Of a stretch of DNA of 14,468 nt, positions 1 through 6,361 are shown in pieces (position 1 is the first letter of the stretch; the number at the start of each line of letters is the position of its first letter). Location of the stretch: positions 1 to 14,468 of the forward strand of contig JAFAAJ010000229.1 in assembly GCA_023426625.1 (NCBI GenBank), read 5' to 3'. The position numbers and the translations under genes were made by a program. The notes beneath the pieces are model-generated. The model saw nothing but the letters and a program-made list of their open reading frames with translations. It searched no databases and was not told where the DNA came from. This DNA is from Bacteroidota bacterium (GTDB taxonomy: Bacteria > Bacteroidota > Bacteroidia > Flavobacteriales > Weeksellaceae).

Positions 1-1
1 G

Positions 2-244
2 AGTAAAGCAGATGAATTGATCCTGTTGGATATCTATCCTGCAAGAGAACTTCAGGAAAACTTTGAAGGCATTACTTCAGACTGGCTGTTGGAAAAAGTG
101 ACATTAGATAAAAAAGAAGGGTCGTCATTATCTGAAGCTTTTGAAAAAATAAAAGAAAAAAACTTCGATATTTTACTCACTGTAGGTGCAGGAAACATCG
201 ATACATTATATGACCCGATTTGTGAATGGCTGGAGAAGCAATAA
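2..244 (+). CDS. murC: UDP-N-acetylmuramate--L-alanine ligase, C-terminal end (partial)
   Basis: The reading frame is already open at base 2, so the gene starts outside the window and only about 80 C-terminal residues are present. The stretch LLDIYPARE near the start and TVGAGNIDTL near the end match the C-terminal Mur ligase domain of MurC, where the latter resembles the usual GAGD/NI motif. MurC is a cytoplasmic enzyme that uses ATP to add L-alanine to UDP-MurNAc, the first amino acid of the peptidoglycan stem peptide. Being followed by ftsQ, ftsA and ftsZ is the classical division/cell-wall arrangement and supports the call. The upstream ATP-binding domain cannot be checked here. Confidence 0.9.
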   Translation, partial: SKADELILLDIYPARELQENFEGITSDWLLEKVTLDKKEGSSLSEAFEKIKEKNFDILLTVGAGNIDTLYDPICEWLEKQ

Positions 245-250
245 AATAAA

Positions 251-515
251 TTTAATGCAAAGAACGCGATGAAGATTTAATAAGATGCATTAATTAATAA
301 AAGCTACTCAGGAAATTAATGATTATCATTTTTTCCAGCTTTTAAATTATTTAAAGAATAACAGACATGAGGCTGGGAATGATATTGAACTTTCACTCAA
401 CCTTATTTAAAAATTGGAGTAAAAAGAGTAGTAAACAAATTATAAATTAAGCCTTAGCTGAGTGAAACGCCTTTGTGAACGAATAAAAACAGATTTCTTT
501 GCGGTCATAGCGTTA
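251..515. repeat. Degenerate nested inverted repeats in the murC-ftsQ gap
   Basis: This 288-base gap has no convincing reading frame. It holds two nested inverted pairs: GCAAAGAA (257-264) with TTCTTTGC (495-502), and TTTCACTCA (391-399) with TGAGTGAAA (459-467). The words CTTTGTGAAC and CTTTGCGGT near the right arm resemble degenerate palindromic repeats I associate with Bacteroidetes intergenic DNA; that association is from memory. I see no clear TANNTTTG promoter here, so ftsQ may be read through from murC. The arms are short, and chance cannot be excluded without a genome-wide comparison. Confidence 0.35.
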
Positions 516-532
516 AAGCAAGATAAAATAAA

Positions 533-1498
533 ATGAAAAATAAATACAGAATATTAAAAATTGTTATCACGGTGATCATCTTAGGATGTCTGCTGAGCTT
601 CTCGTTGAAGAGATTCAGTGGCCAGAAGATCACGGATAATAAAATTTCTGTAAAAATGAATGAAAAAACTCCGGTGTACTTCATTGATGAAAAAGACATC
701 AAGGACATTGTAAAAAAAGAAAACCCTTCCGGTAAAGTAGGTGATCTCAACATTCCCGCGCTGGAAAAGAAAATCAATGCGCTTCCTGCTGTGGACAGTG
801 CCAATGTGTATCTGAACCTGAACGGAAAGCTCAATCTGGATATCAAACAGAGGGTTCCTGTATTCAGACTGAACAAAAACGGAAGAGATTTCTACGTAGA
901 TGAAAAAGGTGTGGAGTTCCCTATTTCAAAAACGTATTCACATCCGTGTATGCTGGTAACCGGGGATGTAAAACCAGATGAATATCAAAAGCTGGCGGAA
1001 CTGGTCGCAAAGATCGATAAAGACGATTTCAGCAAAAAATATTTCATCGGAATCTCAAAATATAAAGACAGCTACAATCTCCTGACCAGTGAAGGAAACT
1101 ATAAAGTAGAGATCGGGGATCTGGACAATATTGAATTTAAAGTAAAAGGTTTTAAAGCATTTGTGGAAAAATACCTGGTTTATCAGGATCCTCAAAAGTA
1201 CAAAATGGTTTCTGTGAAATACCAGAACCAGATTGTTACCACTTTGAATCCTTATTTTAAAGAAAATGACAGTATTTTAAAAGCGGGACATAAAGAATTG
1301 GCGGCTACCGTTACTGCTCCGGCAGCGAAAAAGACAGAAGCCAAACCCGTCGAAACAGAGGTGAGGAAAGCAAGTCATTCAACACCGAAACCGAAAGAAA
1401 ATACAAAGCCTAAAACGGCAGCAAAACCAAAAGAAACAAAAACCACAAAAGAGAAAAGTCAGGCTGCAAAGCCTAAAGCAAAAATTAAAATAGAATAA
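533..1498 (+). CDS. ftsQ: Cell division protein FtsQ (DivIB family)
   Basis: A 321-residue bitopic membrane protein. Residues 1-7 are short and basic, residues about 8-24 form one hydrophobic membrane helix, and the rest should lie in the periplasm. Residues about 45-115 fit a POTRA-like domain (ending in LDIKQRVPVFRL), followed by the beta domain to about 250. FtsQ links the cytoplasmic ring to the septal peptidoglycan synthesis complex (FtsL/FtsB/FtsW/FtsI in model species). Sequence similarity is weak in this family, so position between murC and ftsA carries much of the call. The last 69 residues are odd: a Pro/Ala/Lys/Thr-rich tail with about 18 lysines, unlike the short end of proteobacterial FtsQ. 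The ATG follows an A-rich leader (AAGATAAAATAAA) with no Shine-Dalgarno sequence. The gene ends 21 bases before ftsA. Confidence 0.9.
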   Translation: MKNKYRILKIVITVIILGCLLSFSLKRFSGQKITDNKISVKMNEKTPVYFIDEKDIKDIVKKENPSGKVGDLNIPALEKKINALPAVDSANVYLNLNGKLNLDIKQRVPVFRLNKNGRDFYVDEKGVEFPISKTYSHPCMLVTGDVKPDEYQKLAELVAKIDKDDFSKKYFIGISKYKDSYNLLTSEGNYKVEIGDLDNIEFKVKGFKAFVEKYLVYQDPQKYKMVSVKYQNQIVTTLNPYFKENDSILKAGHKELAATVTAPAAKKTEAKPVETEVRKASHSTPKPKENTKPKTAAKPKETKTTKEKSQAAKPKAKIKIE

Positions 1499-1519
1499 AA
1501 AATCAAATCGATATACACA

Positions 1520-2896
1520 ATGGAAAATCAAGAGTATTCAGTAGGTCTGGACATCGGGACAACGAAGATTGTCGCGATTGTCGGAAGGAGGAATGCACAC
1601 GGGAAGATAGAAGTTCTCGGTGTTGGTAAGGCCAAAAGTCTTGGGGTTCACAAAGGTATTGTGAATAATATTTCGCAAACCATCAGTTCAATCAAAGCGG
1701 CTGTCGCAGAAGCACAGTCCAGCGCAGGAGTTCCTATCCGTAAAGTTACGGTAGGTATTGCAGGAAAACACATCCGTTCACTGCAGCACTCAGATTATAT
1801 TATGCGTGAAAACCCGGACAAATTCATTACAGACGACGACATTGAAGCATTAAAAGACCAGGTAAAAAAACTGGTGATGCTTCCGGGAGAAGAAATTATC
1901 CATGTTCTTCCTCAGGAATATAAGGTAGATTCCGAAGGTGAGATCCAGGAACCTATCGGTATGCACGGAAAACGTTTAGAAGCCAACTTCCACGTAGTTG
2001 TAGGACAAATGGGCAGTATCCGAAACATTGCAAGATGTGTGAGAGAAGCCGGCCTCGAAATGGAAGCCTTAACATTAGAACCATTAGCATCTTCAGAAGC
2101 TGTTCTTACCAAAGAAGAAAAAGAAGCCGGAGTTGCTATCGTGGATATTGGTGGTGGTACTACGGATATCGCTATTTTTAAAGACAATATCATCCGTCAT
2201 ACATGCGTGATCCCCTATGGCGGCGGAATTATAACAGAAGATATCAAAGAAGGCTGTTCCATCATAGAAAAGCACGCAGAGCAACTGAAAGTGAAATTCG
2301 GTTCTGCGGTGCCTGAACTGGAAAAAGACAGCACATACGTTACCATTCCTGGACTTCACGGAAGACCGGATAAAGAAATCTCCCTGAAAACCCTTGCGCA
2401 GATCATCAATGCGAGAGTGGAGGAGATCCTTGAAATGGTAAATACAGAATTAAAAGCCTATGGCGCCTTCGAACAAAAGAAAAAACTGATCGCGGGAATT
2501 GTTCTGACAGGTGGTGGTTCCAATCTGAAACACCTTCGTCAGCTTGCCAATTATACAACCGGATTCGACAGCAGAATTGGTTTTGCCAATGAATACATTG
2601 CCAACGATAAAAACCAATATCTGAAAGGTCCTGAATTTGCAACTTCCATCGGATTATTAATGGAAAGCTTAAAGATCAGGGATAAAAGACAGAATACGGA
2701 AGTTGAAGAACCTGTTCAGGAAAAAGTTCAAACTGAAACCGTAGCTGCGGTTGAAACCCAGACAGTCGCGCAACAGGCTCCGGTTCAGGAACAGGAACCT
2801 GTAAACGGACAGACCGACAACAAAAAAGCGGCAAGATTAACTTTCGGTCAGTCGCTTATGGAAAAAGTAAAAAAATTCTTTGAAGAAGTTGAATAA
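1520..2896 (+). CDS. ftsA: Cell division protein FtsA
   Basis: A 458-residue actin-like ATPase that anchors FtsZ polymers to the inner face of the membrane. The actin-fold signatures are visible: phosphate-1 loop GLDIGTTK (residues 9-16), phosphate-2 loop DIGGGTTDIAIF (209-220) and adenosine-binding GIVLTGGGSN (326-335). The FtsA-specific 1C subdomain should occupy about 85-165. Residues about 388-437 form a Gln/Glu/Val-rich linker. The end, FGQSLMEKVKKFFEEVE (about 442-458), is an amphipathic helix of the kind FtsA uses for membrane binding. The length is slightly above the usual 400-420 residues because of the linker. The gene sits 21 bases after ftsQ and 85 bases before the ftsZ start, probably on the same transcript. 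Confidence 0.97.
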   Translation: MENQEYSVGLDIGTTKIVAIVGRRNAHGKIEVLGVGKAKSLGVHKGIVNNISQTISSIKAAVAEAQSSAGVPIRKVTVGIAGKHIRSLQHSDYIMRENPDKFITDDDIEALKDQVKKLVMLPGEEIIHVLPQEYKVDSEGEIQEPIGMHGKRLEANFHVVVGQMGSIRNIARCVREAGLEMEALTLEPLASSEAVLTKEEKEAGVAIVDIGGGTTDIAIFKDNIIRHTCVIPYGGGIITEDIKEGCSIIEKHAEQLKVKFGSAVPELEKDSTYVTIPGLHGRPDKEISLKTLAQIINARVEEILEMVNTELKAYGAFEQKKKLIAGIVLTGGGSNLKHLRQLANYTTGFDSRIGFANEYIANDKNQYLKGPEFATSIGLLMESLKIRDKRQNTEVEEPVQEKVQTETVAAVETQTVAQQAPVQEQEPVNGQTDNKKAARLTFGQSLMEKVKKFFEEVE

Positions 2897-2914
2897 AAAA
2901 ATATAAATGATGAA

Positions 2915-2967
2915 TGGTAATTGATGAATGATCTTCTCATCAACTATCAAAAGTCAATTATCAATTA
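2915..2967. repeat. Imperfect palindrome and tandem heptamer in the ftsA-ftsZ gap
   Basis: TGGTAATTGATGA (2915-2927) faces TCATCAACTATCA (2937-2949), an 11-of-13 inverted match around a 9-base loop. It is followed by two tandem copies of TCAATTA (2954-2967). The hairpin lies just upstream of the ftsZ start, so it could affect ftsZ message stability or translation, or be a mobile-repeat relic. It lacks a T-tract, so it does not look like a terminator. Confidence 0.45.
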
Positions 2968-2981
2968 TAAAAATTATAATT

Positions 2982-4895
2982 ATGGAAAATATAGGAACAC
3001 AAGGATTTTCATTTGACCTGCCAAAAGGGAATTCATCAATCATAAAAGTAATTGGTGTTGGAGGCGGTGGAAACAACGCGCTAAAGCACATGTACGAAAA
3101 AGGGATTCACGGAGTAGATTTCGTGATCTGTAATACGGATGCCCAAACTTTAGATAACAACCCTGTTTCAAATAAAGTTCAGCTGGGAACTTCTATCACG
3201 GAAGGTCTTGGTGCAGGAGCAGATCCTGAAGTAGGAGAAAAATCAGCGATCGAAAGTATCGAAGAGATCAAAGCAGCTATGGGACAAAACACCAAAATGG
3301 TCTTCATTACTGCCGGAATGGGTGGTGGAACCGGAACAGGTGCAGCTCCCGTGATCGCTAAGGTGGCTAAAGATATGGGAATCTTAACGGTGGGAATCGT
3401 TACCGTTCCTTTCAGTTTTGAAGGAAAAAGAAGATTGGAGCAGGCTGAAAACGGTCTTGAAAAATTAAGAAATAATGTTGATTCATTAATTGTCATCAAC
3501 AATGATAAACTAAGACAGCAATTCGGGAACCTTGGATTCAAGCAAGGGTTCTCAAAAGCCGATGAAGTTTTGACCAATGCCGCAAAAGGAATGGCTGAAG
3601 TTATTACAGGTTACTTTGATGTTAATATTGACTTCAGAGATGCTAAATCTGTGCTTCAAAACTCAGGTACAGCTCTAATGTCTACCGGAACCGCTTCAGG
3701 TGAAAACAAGGCAGAAGAAGCTGTGAAAAAAGCATTGGATTCCCCATTATTGAATGATAATAAAATTACCGGTGCTAAAAACGTACTATTGCTGATCAGA
3801 AGTGGTGCGGAAGAAGTAACCATGGACGAGATCGGTATCATCATGGATCATATTCAGAAAGAAGCAGGAAATACGGCAGATATCATCTTCGGGGTAGGTA
3901 CGGATGAAGAGTTGGGAGATTCTGTAAGCGTTCTTGTTATTGCTACGGGTTTTTCTAATGATCATCAAAAATATTCCGGTCCAACTGAAAAAATCAGAAT
4001 CGGTTTGAATGATGCTTTGGAAACTCCGAAGGCCTCACCTTTTAAAACAAGAGAAGAAAGAGAGGTTTCTCCTGAACCTACACATGATTTCGGAGGAAAA
4101 AACCTGTTCAGACTGGATGATGAGGATACAGAAACGCCACAGTTCAAAGTGACATCTACTGAAAAAAAAATGATTGTTGAAGAAGAAGAGGTTACTACGG
4201 AAATCAAATTCTTTGATAGAGAGGAAGATACATTAGACAACCCGGTACAAAGCTGGAGAAATGAAGAGCCTCAGCAGGAAGCCTTCAATTTATTCTCATT
4301 TGATGAAGAAGCAGCAGAAAACGGAAATGATCTGGAAATACAGTCTTTCTCTTTTGAAACAGAAGAAAAGAAAGAGGAGCCTAACACAGAAACTTTCCAG
4401 AGCTTTTATCAGGAAGAAAAACCTGTTGAGTTCAGCTTCTTTGTAAACGAGCCGGTAAATGAACCAAAAGCTGACTTCGGACTGCCAAAGGCAGAGTTTA
4501 CTACTCCTGCCAACATTGCTGAAGAGCCTGTTCAGAAAACAGAAAGCTTCTTTCAGCCTGTAAAAGAGGAGCCTAAAGTTGAGGAAAAACCTGTATTTGA
4601 AAACAGAATTGAGGTTGAAACTCCGAAACCTGCAGAAAGCGAGTTCACATTTGTGAATAAAACAGTGGACAACGACAGAGTAATGGAAAGAAGAAATAAA
4701 TTAAAAGAATTCAATTCCCGTTACCAGAGCTTCGACGCTGTGAATGAGTTTGAGTCTATCCCTGCTTTCAAAAGAAAGAATATTTCTATTGACGGAACTA
4801 ATGCTTCAGATCACAGTATCAACACTTATTTGTCTGAAAACAACGGTTCTATGCAGATCAGAGAAAACAGGTTTTTAAACAAAGATGTTGACTAA
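2982..4895 (+). CDS. ftsZ: Cell division protein FtsZ with long C-terminal extension
   Basis: The tubulin-like GTPase that forms the division ring. I start it at the ATG at 2982 because MENIGTQGFSFDLPKG is a natural FtsZ N-terminus; an in-frame ATG at 2928 would add 18 residues translated from the palindromic spacer. The protein has 637 residues, far above the usual 380-400. The GTPase core covers about 20-330, with GVGGGGNN (25-32), the tubulin signature GGGTGTG (114-120) and the T7 catalytic loop NIDFRD (215-220). Residues about 340-590 form an acidic, disordered-looking linker with spaced aromatic clusters. The conserved FtsA-binding peptide is recognisable as SIPAFKRK (592-599), but 38 residues follow it instead of the few usual ones. 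It acts with FtsA encoded just upstream. Confidence 0.97.
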   Translation: MENIGTQGFSFDLPKGNSSIIKVIGVGGGGNNALKHMYEKGIHGVDFVICNTDAQTLDNNPVSNKVQLGTSITEGLGAGADPEVGEKSAIESIEEIKAAMGQNTKMVFITAGMGGGTGTGAAPVIAKVAKDMGILTVGIVTVPFSFEGKRRLEQAENGLEKLRNNVDSLIVINNDKLRQQFGNLGFKQGFSKADEVLTNAAKGMAEVITGYFDVNIDFRDAKSVLQNSGTALMSTGTASGENKAEEAVKKALDSPLLNDNKITGAKNVLLLIRSGAEEVTMDEIGIIMDHIQKEAGNTADIIFGVGTDEELGDSVSVLVIATGFSNDHQKYSGPTEKIRIGLNDALETPKASPFKTREEREVSPEPTHDFGGKNLFRLDDEDTETPQFKVTSTEKKMIVEEEEVTTEIKFFDREEDTLDNPVQSWRNEEPQQEAFNLFSFDEEAAENGNDLEIQSFSFETEEKKEEPNTETFQSFYQEEKPVEFSFFVNEPVNEPKADFGLPKAEFTTPANIAEEPVQKTESFFQPVKEEPKVEEKPVFENRIEVETPKPAESEFTFVNKTVDNDRVMERRNKLKEFNSRYQSFDAVNEFESIPAFKRKNISIDGTNASDHSINTYLSENNGSMQIRENRFLNKDVD

Positions 4896-4897
4896 AT

Positions 4898-4976
4898 AAT
4901 GTAACAATGTATCAATCTAGTAATGTTGCAATGTTGTCCGTTTATAGTTATTGGTACATTGATACGCTTTTACATT
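4898..4976. repeat. 22-base imperfect inverted repeat in the ftsZ-yqeY gap
   Basis: The left arm at 4898-4919 (core TGTAACAATGTATCAATC) and the right arm at 4955-4976 match as inverted copies at 18 of 22 positions. The 35-base interior contains further AATGTTG words (AATGTTGCAATGTTG). Short repeated words in inverted order suggest an interspersed Bacteroidetes palindromic element, though I cannot show other copies in this window. It fills almost the whole gap between the ftsZ stop and the next start codon. No T-tract follows it. Confidence 0.55.
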
Positions 4977-4991
4977 GGTAAATTAATTAAA

Positions 4992-5438
4992 ATGAGTTTA
5001 GAAAATACAATCAACGAAGCTATAAAAACAGCAATGAGAGAAAAGGACAAAGTAGCCTTAGACTCTTTACGTGCTGTAAAATCACAGATATTATTGCTGA
5101 AAACCGAAGCTAAAGGCGCAGAAATCTCTGAAGAGCAGGAAATTGCTATTCTTCAGAGAATGGTTAAGCAACGTAAGGATTCTTACGACCAGTTTTCTGC
5201 ACAGGGAAGACAGGATCTTGCTGAAGTAGAAGAAGCTCAGATGAAAATTATTGAGCAATTTTTACCTAAGCAGCTTACACCTGAAGAACTTGAGCTTGAG
5301 ATCAGAAAAATTATTGGAGAAACCTCATCCCACTCTATCAAGGATTTGGGAAAAGTAATGAGAGTTGCTTCAAAAGTATTAGCAGGAAAATCAGACGGAA
5401 AAAGTATTTCCGAAATGGCGAAAAAGCTGCTATCATAA
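4992..5438 (+). CDS. GatB/YqeY domain-containing protein
   Basis: A 148-residue, mostly helical cytoplasmic protein. I choose the ATG at 4992 (MSLENTINEAIKTAMREKD), the typical family N-terminus; the frame stays open upstream to a TTG inside the palindromic spacer, which would give an implausible Cys-rich extension. The RAVKSQILLLKTEA segment (27-40) and the FLPKQLTPEEL segment (90-100) are characteristic of stand-alone YqeY proteins, and the length is normal. The domain resembles the tail domain of the GatB subunit of tRNA-dependent amidotransferase, so a tRNA-related role is often inferred, but the function of the stand-alone form is not established. It is the last gene of the division cluster, with a strong terminator about 110 bases downstream. 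Confidence 0.93.
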   Translation: MSLENTINEAIKTAMREKDKVALDSLRAVKSQILLLKTEAKGAEISEEQEIAILQRMVKQRKDSYDQFSAQGRQDLAEVEEAQMKIIEQFLPKQLTPEELELEIRKIIGETSSHSIKDLGKVMRVASKVLAGKSDGKSISEMAKKLLS

Positions 5439-5545
5439 GAGTTCCGGGTCGGATATTCAATGCTTAAATCATAACTTGTATATCTTTTTAACCCGTTTCT
5501 CGAACAACCAGGGATATTCAACCTTTGCATATCGATTTGATTAAA
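5439..5545 (+). other. 3' untranslated spacer before the terminator
   Basis: About 107 bases separate the yqeY stop codon from the terminator hairpin. They contain the direct repeat GGATATTCAA twice (5451-5460 and 5512-5521) and a weak 5-bp pairing CGGGT (5445-5449) with ACCCG (5491-5495). I find no gene and no recognisable RNA family. The minus strand is open across it, but that frame runs back over the yqeY 3' end and I judge it a shadow. Confidence 0.3.
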
Positions 5546-5580
5546 GAAGCCCGAAACTGTCGTTTCGGGCTTCATTTTTT
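5546..5580 (+). terminator. Rho-independent terminator of the division cluster
   Basis: GAAGCCCGAAAC (5546-5557) pairs perfectly with GTTTCGGGCTTC (5562-5573) around a TGTC loop, and ATTTTTT follows. This is a 12-bp intrinsic terminator that should end the transcript carrying ftsA, ftsZ and yqeY. Confidence 0.93.
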
Positions 5581-5793
5581 ATCCAGAGAGATTATTTCAT
5601 GTAGAATAAATTCTCATTCAATTGAGGGAACTCAAATAGTTTTTTTCATGGGTTTTAGAATCGTTTCAAAATTAGCAAAAATATATGATTACTGATATTT
5701 TGTAAATATGTTTTTTTTATTATAGATACAGCTTTAACAATTAAAATACCATTCTTTATTTCATTCTATGATAGAACCAATAGTTTTTATAAA
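5581..5793. other. AT-rich intergenic region, no gene seen
   Basis: This stretch lies between the cluster terminator and the bacilliredoxin promoter. It is very AT-rich and includes a run of eight T bases near 5710. I see no reading frame with a plausible product, no RNA gene and no convincing repeat. It may simply contain upstream promoter sequence. Confidence 0.5.
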
Positions 5794-5824
5794 TTGACAA
5801 AAAATAAATATTTGCTTAACTTTG
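5794..5824 (+). promoter_or_regulatory. Bacteroidetes-type promoter for the bacilliredoxin gene
   Basis: TTG (5794-5796) lies 20 bases before TAACTTTG (5817-5824). This fits the Bacteroidetes primary sigma pattern TTG, then TANNTTTG about 17-23 bases later. Transcription would start near 5830, leaving a leader of about 15 A-rich bases before the ATG at 5846. Confidence 0.75.
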
Positions 5825-5845
5825 TAAAGATTAAAACAACAAGAA

Positions 5846-6256
5846 ATGTATCCAACAGACTTAGTAATGCCGATGAAGGCTGAACTTACAGATAAAGGCT
5901 TCGAAGATTTAACAACGCCTTCGCAGGTGGAAGAAGCTTTAAAACAATCAGGAACTACCCTATTGGTAATCAATTCCGTATGCGGATGTGCTGCAGGAGC
6001 AGCAAGACCGGGAGTTGTTTACTCTTTAACAGGAGATAAAAAACCTGATCATTTAACCACTGTTTTTGCGGGCTATGACACAGAAGCCGTAGCAGAAGCC
6101 AGAAAACATTTGGCTCCATTCCCTCCAAGCTCACCATGTGTAGCGCTTTTCAAAGACGGAGAATTGGTTCATATGCTGGAAAGACATCATATCGAAGGAA
6201 ACCCTGCAGGAGCTATTGCAGCGAATCTACAGGCTGCTTATGATGAATATTGCTAA
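5846..6256 (+). CDS. Bacilliredoxin, BrxA/BrxB (YphP/YqiW) family
   Basis: A 136-residue thioredoxin-fold protein that matches the YphP/YqiW family along its full length. The N-terminus MYPTDLVMPM is typical, and the active-site Cys-Gly-Cys is at residues 46-48 in SVCGCAAGAARPGV. Further family features are Cys98 in SSPCVALF and the segment ERHHIEG. In Bacillus these proteins remove bacillithiol from oxidised protein thiols; some Bacteroidetes also carry bacillithiol synthesis genes, so the same role is possible here but is not shown by this window. The gene forms its own unit, with a promoter directly upstream and a hairpin terminator directly downstream. It has no signal peptide, so it should be cytoplasmic. 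Confidence 0.93.
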   Translation: MYPTDLVMPMKAELTDKGFEDLTTPSQVEEALKQSGTTLLVINSVCGCAAGAARPGVVYSLTGDKKPDHLTTVFAGYDTEAVAEARKHLAPFPPSSPCVALFKDGELVHMLERHHIEGNPAGAIAANLQAAYDEYC

Positions 6257-6278
6257 GGAATAATAATCCTTTACATAC

Positions 6279-6306
6279 AACCGTTACAGAAATGTAGCGG
6301 TTTTTT
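6279..6306 (+). terminator. Rho-independent terminator after the bacilliredoxin gene
   Basis: AACCGTTACA (6279-6288) pairs with TGTAGCGGTT (6293-6302) as a 10-bp stem with one T-G wobble, closed by a GAAA tetraloop and followed by TTTT. It separates the bacilliredoxin gene from the GH3 gene. Confidence 0.88.
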
Positions 6307-6350
6307 CATTTTATCACCTGTAAAATATTCTCTGAAAAGTCAAATATCAT

Positions 6351-6358
6351 TATATTTG
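6351..6358 (+). promoter_or_regulatory. Possible -7 element for the GH3-family gene
   Basis: TATATTTG matches TANNTTTG exactly but ends only three bases before the ATG at 6362. I find no TTG at the expected distance upstream. If used, it would start transcription at or almost at the start codon. It may be chance in AT-rich DNA. Confidence 0.3.
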
Positions 6359-6361
6359 AAA

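Noticed and set aside
505..876. 123-codon minus-strand frame over the ftsQ start
   Set aside because: Its hydrophobic Ser/Phe/Leu composition is what antisense of a Lys/Glu-rich gene gives; there is no promoter and no family resemblance.
2928..2981. Upstream in-frame ATG extending FtsZ by 18 residues
   Set aside because: The extension is Ile/Ser-rich, is translated from the palindromic spacer, and precedes a typical FtsZ N-terminus beginning at 2982.
4261..4446. 61-codon + frame inside the ftsZ linker
   Set aside because: It is an out-of-frame shadow of the repetitive acidic linker, giving a Lys/Ser-rich low-complexity product.
4923..4991. TTG-initiated extension of the GatB/YqeY protein
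   Set aside because: The extra 23 residues come from the inverted-repeat spacer and do not fit the family N-terminus.
5439..5545. Small RNA or riboswitch before the cluster terminator
   Set aside because: Only a 5-bp pairing and a 10-base direct repeat are visible; no known RNA architecture fits.
5237..5575. 112-codon minus-strand frame across the yqeY end and terminator
   Set aside because: It runs through the terminator hairpin and the yqeY coding region; the product shows no domain and no start context.
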